From: Epiperipatus broadwayi
Taxonomy: Eukaryota; Onychophora; Udeonychophora; Euonychophora; Peripatidae
Direction: 5' to 3'
Assembly: GCA_028023455.1 (NCBI GenBank)
Contig: JAQFVV010000013.1
Span: 15,390,258 to 15,454,257 of the forward strand
DNA length: 64,000 bases
Shown: piece by piece, positions 59,961 to 64,000 of the stretch
Numbering within the stretch: the stretch's first letter is position 1
Layout: each line of letters begins with the position of its first letter
The notes under the pieces: model-generated
Seen by the model: only the letters and a program-made list of their open reading frames with translations
What the model was told of the DNA's origin: nothing
Database searches by the model: none
Position numbers and translations under genes: made by a program

Positions 59961-62146
59961 ACTTTTCTTTGGAAGAATAGAATATGAGAGCTGCACTTAG
60001 CTAAGTTGAAATCATTCAGAAAGAAAAGTTTGCTGCAGAAGTTAAAAGATAATAACTCTTCAAGATGCCAAATAAATGGACTTTGGAACCATCATGCAGT
60101 GGACATGGATGTACTTATGTTTCATTGATTAAATTTGTGTAGACATTGCAAAACTGATTTGTAACTTTTTCCTTTCTTTTTATTTCTTTTGTTTGAATCA
60201 CTTATTTATGAATGATTGCTAGTGACCCTGATAAATAAATTGGTAAATATTAATAATTATTTTTTGCTTATTTATAAATGAATAATTAAATCATTCCACT
60301 GTATACTTTACTGTTTATAAAAACTATTATTGCATAATGCTTTAAACTTAAATATTTTAATCATTATAAACTTTATCAAAATTCTTCATATTTAGTAAAA
60401 AGTCATTAATGTAAGTTCCTAAGTTCACTTCATGCTAATGAGACATAACTCACAAAAAATTTTAGGATCTGATAGATTAAATTACTTATTTATAAATAAA
60501 TTATAAAGAAATTGATAAATTGTCTTAGTTTTTCTTAATATGAAGATTTATATATTATCTACTGTATAGCCTCTGAATATTTTTTTTCCCAAGATGTGCT
60601 TTAAAATATTTTTTTTTAAATTATTGGGTGATGAAGACTTATTAAAAATAAGATTTTAGAATTCAAATACTTCTTGACAATCAATTTATGTAATCTGATT
60701 AAATGATTTTTTTTTCCTAATGTAGTCACAAGTTTTTTGATTGCTATCCTCATTTATTTATTTTTGCATAATATAATTTATTTATATTGTAACAGTCCGG
60801 TCGATGACGTGACAAGAAAGGTCGCATCTGACTATGGTCAGACCTAGGGTCTTCGTGTAGGATGCTGGAGACGACACGGTGAAGTACACGATTCATGATT
60901 ACATCTATTTTTAATAGACTAGCCTAAGACTTATCGATTAAATTTACATGCAATTTAAGTCAGTTCATCTAACATCTCACCATTCTCTCTTGGATCCGTT
61001 GCCTCAGTATTCGAACTCAGGAAGAATTCGCGTTCAACTCTCTTGACAGGGATGTACCTATGCAGACTATTAATCAATAACTGAATTAGCTCATCTTATT
61101 TATTAGAAAGGAATAACCTTGATTGAATATTTATCTCTTATGCTCATCAAACAATAATGTGTATGTGCATATGTAAAATATTGGCTATAGGATTGAATGT
61201 AAATGCTGGATCAACAAACTAGAGAGACCTTGTCAATTAAACAAAACTTCATAATATTTATTTACAAAAACAAAATATATAAAAACATAGAACAAATTGT
61301 CAATCAATGTGAATAAAAAAAATTCAAAAATATGTACAAGTGAAAAGAGAATTATTTGGATAGATTCTTCTATACTTTCAAATTCTATGTCTATGATGAG
61401 TATCTATTATATTGTTACTTAAGCAAATTAAAACTACTTATCCCCTATTTCCCATGATAGATACACATAATTTAGACATTTATATACCCAAAAGTAATGA
61501 AAACTTTATTAGAATAAAATGAGATTTCTAACTAACTTAAGTGCAACTCCAGATGCGGTGTGCAGTTCTAGGTGTGAAAGTTGGTTGATCTCAAAATAAT
61601 TACTTTGCATATATATATCATAAAAGAAATGTAATAAAGAAACAATACATGATATGATAGCAAAGAAAATAGTAAAAAATATTAACTAAAAGGATTAGTC
61701 ATTTATTCATTGGAAATATATAAGAATACTGTTAGTAAAACATATAACACATAATATAAATGGTCATGTCATGGTGTGGCATTGAATATTTTAGTTAATT
61801 TAAAAGAGAAAAACTCTTACCATTTAAATACTCAGTTTAAGCACACAATTTCACAGTCATGGATGAAAATGTCAAACATCATTTAAGTACCTAAAATTTT
61901 ATTGAAAGAAAAAAAAAGTCTTTTCAACCTTCCCTCCCTGCTATCTCCACATTTTCTTAGGTTGGACTGTTCCAAACTGTTAAATTAGACCATTAAATGT
62001 TGATGTCTCCTTATTGATTCTGAATAGCACATTCTGAACATATTTATATTGGCAGTGGGTGGTTTTGTTTTATTTCTTACATAGATTTCTATCATGCGTG
62101 GACCCAGCTTATCAGGCACTTCAATGTAGATATTAATTTCACATGT
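59961..62146. other. AT-rich sequence with one GC-richer patch
   Basis: At 60790-61060, after TATATTG, a GC-richer block starts TGTAACAGTCCGGTCGATGACG. It resembles an LTR-type start and may be an old element fragment, but the other end cannot be placed. The rest is AT-rich. Confidence 0.3.
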
Positions 62147-64000
62147 TGATGTGATGTGATGTATTTGGCTTCTCCTTAAATGAAGTCAATAATAACTCAG
62201 CAACTATGCCCAGATAAACCTGTTAGCCACTTTATTTTCCATTCCCCACTCTAAGTCTTCCCATATTCTGCCCCATCCCATTTCCACAACATAAAGATTC
62301 AAAATCCCCCTTATCTTTTCGCAAACCCAGCATAAAAACTACTAACTCACTTTCTGTATTGTCACTTTGTTCATATCTATTCTCCCATAACTTCATTATC
62401 TGTACCCTTTCTGCTTTCAAGCATTTACATTCAATCAACAGATGCCTAATATTTTCTATACCTTCCTTACACAATTTGACACTAAATCACCCATAGTTTT
62501 CCATTTACATGTATATTCTCTTGTTGCTAAAGATCCCGTTCGAGCCTTAAACAATAAACTACTTTCCTTACTATTATCATAAATTAACTCGCTTCCAATA
62601 TTCCGTTTACTTCTATATATATTTAAACTCTTCTTACCCTCCTTACTACTTCTCCATCTCTCCAACTCCCTATTTTTTATTAATACTTCTATTCTTTTAT
62701 CCCATTCCTTACCACTATAACACTCAACAATCCTCCTAACACAATCATCCCACCTTTTATACAAGTATACCGATAAAAATTCTTTATCCAAATCTTTTGC
62801 ATACCGCATTATCTTTCTCACCCATCTTGTTACCTGCCCTTTACTCATAACCCAATTAAACACTATTTTGGCTATTCTTTTACTATCCATAAACTGCAAC
62901 CTACCAAACATTTTCATTTTACTTTTTGCATCTCTCATATAGAAACTTGACCATCCCATTTCTCCTTGAATTGCCTCCTTTGCTGTCCACATCTCTGCAT
63001 CTAATGCATGTCTTCTTACTTCCCTTTGTACTTTCTCTAAATAATCTAAAATCCTTTTACTAACACATAATGCATCATTACCATATGTTAACCCTGCTAC
63101 TGCAACTCCCTTCCATACAATTCTAACTACATCATATTTATTATATGAAAATACTGTTAGTTTCTTTACCAAACCTTTTTTTTTCTTTGCTTCATTTACC
63201 AATTTTTTCTCCCATTCAACCAAGCAATTTTCCTGATTACATAAGATGATTCCCAAATACCTATATCTATCCACCACACTTAACTTTATATCCCCCAATA
63301 AAAAAACTACATCCTCTCTTTCCCCAGTATTAACTATCATTATATTTGATTTTTCTTCACTAAATTTAATCCCCATCTCTTTACTTTACCCACCCTTGCA
63401 CATGTCCTCAACATAATATCCATATCTTCTCTTCTTTCTGCACATAAAAAGATATCATCTGCAAAAAAAAGACCCGACAAAGTATATACTCCTTTGCCAC
63501 CTACTAATGGTATCTCTACCCCTCTTCCTAGTCTTTCTATTGCTTTTTCCATTTCACTCAAAAACAACAAAAACAAAATCGGTGACATAGGGCATCCTTG
63601 CCTTAATCCCACTCCATTTTTAACTTTAATTGATTCTATATCCCCTAATTGGTAAGTATAATAATTATTTTCATATAATTTCTTAATAATATTTACTAAA
63701 GCTTCATCCATTCCCAAATTGGCTAATCTTACCCATAATCTATTTCTATTTACTCTATCATATGCTTTCTCTATATCTATAAAACTCATATATAACGATC
63801 TACCTGAATTCCTACTCATCTCCATAAGTTGTGTAACTACAAACAAACTATCTCCTATATGCCTATCTGACCTAAAACCTCCTTGCATTTCCCCCACTAC
63901 ATTATTCTCTTCCATCCATTTTACAACTCTTCCAGCTACCATATATGCGAAAACTTTATATAAAACTGATGTTACTGCTATCGGTCTATAATTATTTAAC
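62147..64000 (-). mobile_element. LINE copy 2 (APE-RT non-LTR retrotransposon), continues past window end
   Basis: Nearly identical to 16774-19488. Minus-strand order from the window edge: LNNYRPIAVTSVLYK (RT motif, 63960-64000), GGFRSDRHIGDSLFVV, MSFIDIEKAYDRVNR (about 63780), GLRQGCPMSPILF (about 63600), LFFADDIFLCAE with FADD intact (63451-63465), RYRYLGIIL (about 63260), then the C-terminal domain and a CxxC...H...C knuckle. A 5-bp insertion near 63380 and a 1-bp deletion near 62480 shift the frame. The 3' end is TGATGTGATGTGATG-like at 62147-62161. The RT core is better preserved than in copy 1. Confidence 0.9.

Overview
The window is very AT-rich, intron-rich eukaryotic DNA, almost certainly from an invertebrate animal. 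The reasons are short exons with GT/AG borders separated by introns of about 5-16 kb, several non-LTR retrotransposon clades, Penelope-like elements (PLEs) with a GIY-YIG domain, tRNA-derived SINEs, and no bacterial gene organisation. I cannot name the species.

One host gene crosses the window on the + strand. Five phase-compatible internal exons (5393-5513, 19830-19884, 24642-24739, 36695-36749, 52573-52670) encode about 142 residues of acidic, Leu/Glu/Gln-rich coiled-coil protein that I cannot assign to a family. The first exons lie left of the window; a candidate last exon is at 53703-53724. Everything else lies within or after its introns.

The introns are packed with mobile DNA: three PLE coding remnants (1.0-2.2 kb minus, 21.1-22.1 kb plus, 40.9-42.0 kb plus) and an ORF-less PLE 3' end (8.1-8.6 kb); two copies of one APE-type LINE (16.8-19.5 kb and 62.1-64.0 kb, both minus); older LINE fossils (8.9-9.6, 26.3-28.0, 37.2-39.5, 58.2-59.9 kb); a 1.1-kb inverted-repeat DNA element (33.3-34.4 kb); an LTR-like segment (55.6-56.1 kb); SINE copies; minisatellites and G-runs.

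The most interesting signal is a group of hairpin or tandem-plus-inverted insertions (2.6-3.4, 7.8-8.1, 22.4-23.0, 24.8-25.0, 37.5-38.8, 44.1, 53.2-53.5, 59.4-59.6 kb, plus a remnant wrapped around the 16.8-19.6 kb LINE). Each is bordered by a 13-bp target-site duplication (TSD). Where the unit start can be located independently, the terminal extension on one side is 34 nt. Two subfamilies unrelated in sequence share this geometry. Many units begin with a TGAG(A/G)G...CTC stem-loop resembling a decayed hammerhead-ribozyme core, and similar stem-loops with an adjacent GAAA occur at two PLE 3' ends. I infer non-autonomous elements mobilised by PLE-type machinery, with snap-back termini.
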